Assembly: GCA_025351785.1 (NCBI GenBank)
Contig: JANXVF010000118.1
Span: 1-64,000 of the forward strand
Direction: 5' to 3'
From: Flavobacterium sp.
GTDB lineage: Bacteria; Bacteroidota; Bacteroidia; Flavobacteriales; Flavobacteriaceae
DNA: 64,000 nt
Part shown: positions 63,161-64,000 of the stretch, piece by piece
How the letters are laid out: every line of letters starts with the position of its first letter
Numbering within the stretch: position 1 is the stretch's first letter
The notes under the pieces: generated by a model
What the model was told of the DNA's origin: nothing
The model's input: the letters and a program-made list of their open reading frames with translations, nothing else
Database searches by the model: none
Translations under genes and position numbers: made by a program

Positions 63161-63703
63161 ATGAAAAATTTATTTTTAGGATTGTCGTTTTTATTGATTC
63201 AATCGGTTTCGGCTCAAAATTTTACGTTAAAAAGTACCGATCTAGGAGGTCAAGCTACCAAGCAACAAGAGTTTAATGGTTTTGGGTGTTCTGGCGAAAA
63301 TATCTCTCCCGAGTTGTCGTGGTCTAACGCTCCAGAAGGAACAAAAAGTTTTGCAATTACAATGTATGACCCTGATGCCCCAACAGGAAGTGGCTTTTGG
63401 CATTGGATAGTTTTTGATATTCCCGCAAATGTAAAAGAGTTGGTCTCAAAAACAGGCAATTTAGCTTTAAACTTAACTCCAAAAGGAGCCGTGCAAAGTA
63501 AAACCGATTATGGAACTCCGGGGTATGGAGGTCCTTGTCCGCCTGTAGGTCACGGTATTCACGAATATATTTTTACAATATATGCTTTGAAAACTGATAA
63601 ACTTGGGTTAGATGTAAATGCAAATCCTGCAATTGTTGGGTTTTATTTATGGCAAAATACCTTGGCGAAAGCATCAATTGTAAGTTATTACAACCGCAAA
63701 TAG
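63161..63703 (+). CDS. YbhB/YbcL (PEBP-like) secreted protein
   Basis: A 180-residue protein with a signal peptide ending SVSAQ. It belongs to the phosphatidylethanolamine-binding protein fold: YDPDAPTGSGFWHWIVFDIP and GGPCPPVGHGIHEYIFTIYA are the conserved ligand-site segments. Molecular function in bacteria is unknown. It has a good promoter of its own and is followed by a GlcG/HbpS-like gene. Confidence 0.9.
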   Translation: MKNLFLGLSFLLIQSVSAQNFTLKSTDLGGQATKQQEFNGFGCSGENISPELSWSNAPEGTKSFAITMYDPDAPTGSGFWHWIVFDIPANVKELVSKTGNLALNLTPKGAVQSKTDYGTPGYGGPCPPVGHGIHEYIFTIYALKTDKLGLDVNANPAIVGFYLWQNTLAKASIVSYYNRK

Positions 63704-63753
63704 TTTTATTACGTATTTCAAACAACAATTTAGTAACATCTTAATCAATAAAA

Positions 63754-64000
63754 ATGAATATTACATTAAAACAAGCACAAATTGCTATTGAAGCAGCAAT
63801 ACAAAAAGCTACAGAAATTGATACAAAAATGGATATTTGTATTGTAGATTCGGGTGCAAACCTCACAGCGTTTTCTAGAATGGATGGTGCCTGGATAGGA
63901 TCAATCGATATTAGTCATAAAAAAGCTAAGACAGCAGCTTTTTTTACCATGAATACTGCAGATTTGAGTGGAGCAGTTCAGCCTGGCGCGCCATTGTTTA
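63754..64000 (+). CDS. GlcG/HbpS-like (DUF336) heme-binding family protein, 5' part
   Basis: The window ends inside this gene; 82 codons are visible. The start MNITLKQAQIAIEAAIQKAT, the MDICIVDSGANLTAFSRMDG segment and ISHKKAKTAAFFTMNTADLS are typical of the GlcG/HbpS family, small proteins that bind heme or act in redox sensing. It follows the YbhB-like gene after 50 bases and may be co-transcribed with it. Confidence 0.85.
   Translation, partial: MNITLKQAQIAIEAAIQKATEIDTKMDICIVDSGANLTAFSRMDGAWIGSIDISHKKAKTAAFFTMNTADLSGAVQPGAPLF

Overview
This window comes from an AT-rich genome of the Bacteroidota, most likely Flavobacterium or a close relative. The evidence is a PorQ type IX secretion gene, Bacteroidota-type promoter boxes (TTG, about 19 bases, TAnnTTTG), bacillithiol gene bshB1, a fused 2-oxoacid dehydrogenase E1, six-domain ribosomal protein S1, an RF2 gene with the classical +1 frameshift, and REP-like intergenic palindromes typical of flavobacteria. 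Most of the window is ordinary chromosomal housekeeping DNA. The unusual parts are a short GIY-YIG/repeat block near 6 kb and an accessory block at 54.3-59.7 kb.

Layout. 1-0.7 kb: a 5S rRNA (end of an rRNA operon), its terminator and a decayed coding remnant. 0.7-2.2 kb (minus): alpha/beta hydrolase and endonuclease III-like glycosylase. 2.3-11.2 kb: glycogen/alpha-glucan genes glgE, mak, glgB and a GH31 alpha-glucosidase, interrupted by a GIY-YIG nuclease pseudogene flanked by inverted REP-like repeats. 11.2-15.1 kb: Uma2 nuclease, M48 lipoprotein peptidase, MFS carrier and a lipoprotein. 15.3-20.7 kb: lon, porQ, cmk, fabG. 20.7-25.4 kb: VWA-like membrane protein, LpxL-like acyltransferase, small lipoprotein and prfB. 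25.5-30.6 kb: a structured RNA leader, threonine aldolase, YbaB, oligopeptidase B-type peptidase, cysteine synthase-type enzyme and tRNA-His. 30.6-32.9 kb (minus): thioesterase, isochorismate synthase and bshB1. 33-40.8 kb: beta-helix lipoprotein, rpsA, membrane protein, fasciclin protein, pheT. 40.9-44.1 kb (minus): hypothetical protein, SRPBCC protein, hutH. 44.3-49.6 kb: threonine operon thrA-thrB-DUF2237-thrC. 49.7-54.3 kb: L,D-transpeptidase, LOG-family protein and a large M1-like protein without the zinc motif.

The accessory block at 54.3-59.7 kb looks like an integron-style cassette array without a visible integrase. Four copies of a roughly 130-base imperfect palindrome lie directly after small genes (a TlpA-like thioredoxin, a HigBA toxin-antitoxin pair, an unknown protein plus retropepsin-like pair, and a membrane protein). 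Each unit starts with a GTT-led motif that is the reverse complement of the motif at its own end. That motif differs from unit to unit, as expected if each unit once circularised through an attC-like site. A 41-base tandem repeat (7.5 copies) abuts the toxin-antitoxin unit. No integrase or transposase gene is visible in the window.

59.7-64 kb returns to ordinary genes: a fused branched-chain-type 2-oxoacid dehydrogenase E1, an AraC regulator, a YbhB/PEBP protein and the start of a GlcG/HbpS-like gene cut by the window edge. Three genes carry visible lesions: the GIY-YIG gene (TAG), the retropepsin gene (TGA) and the remnant beside the 5S gene (frameshift).
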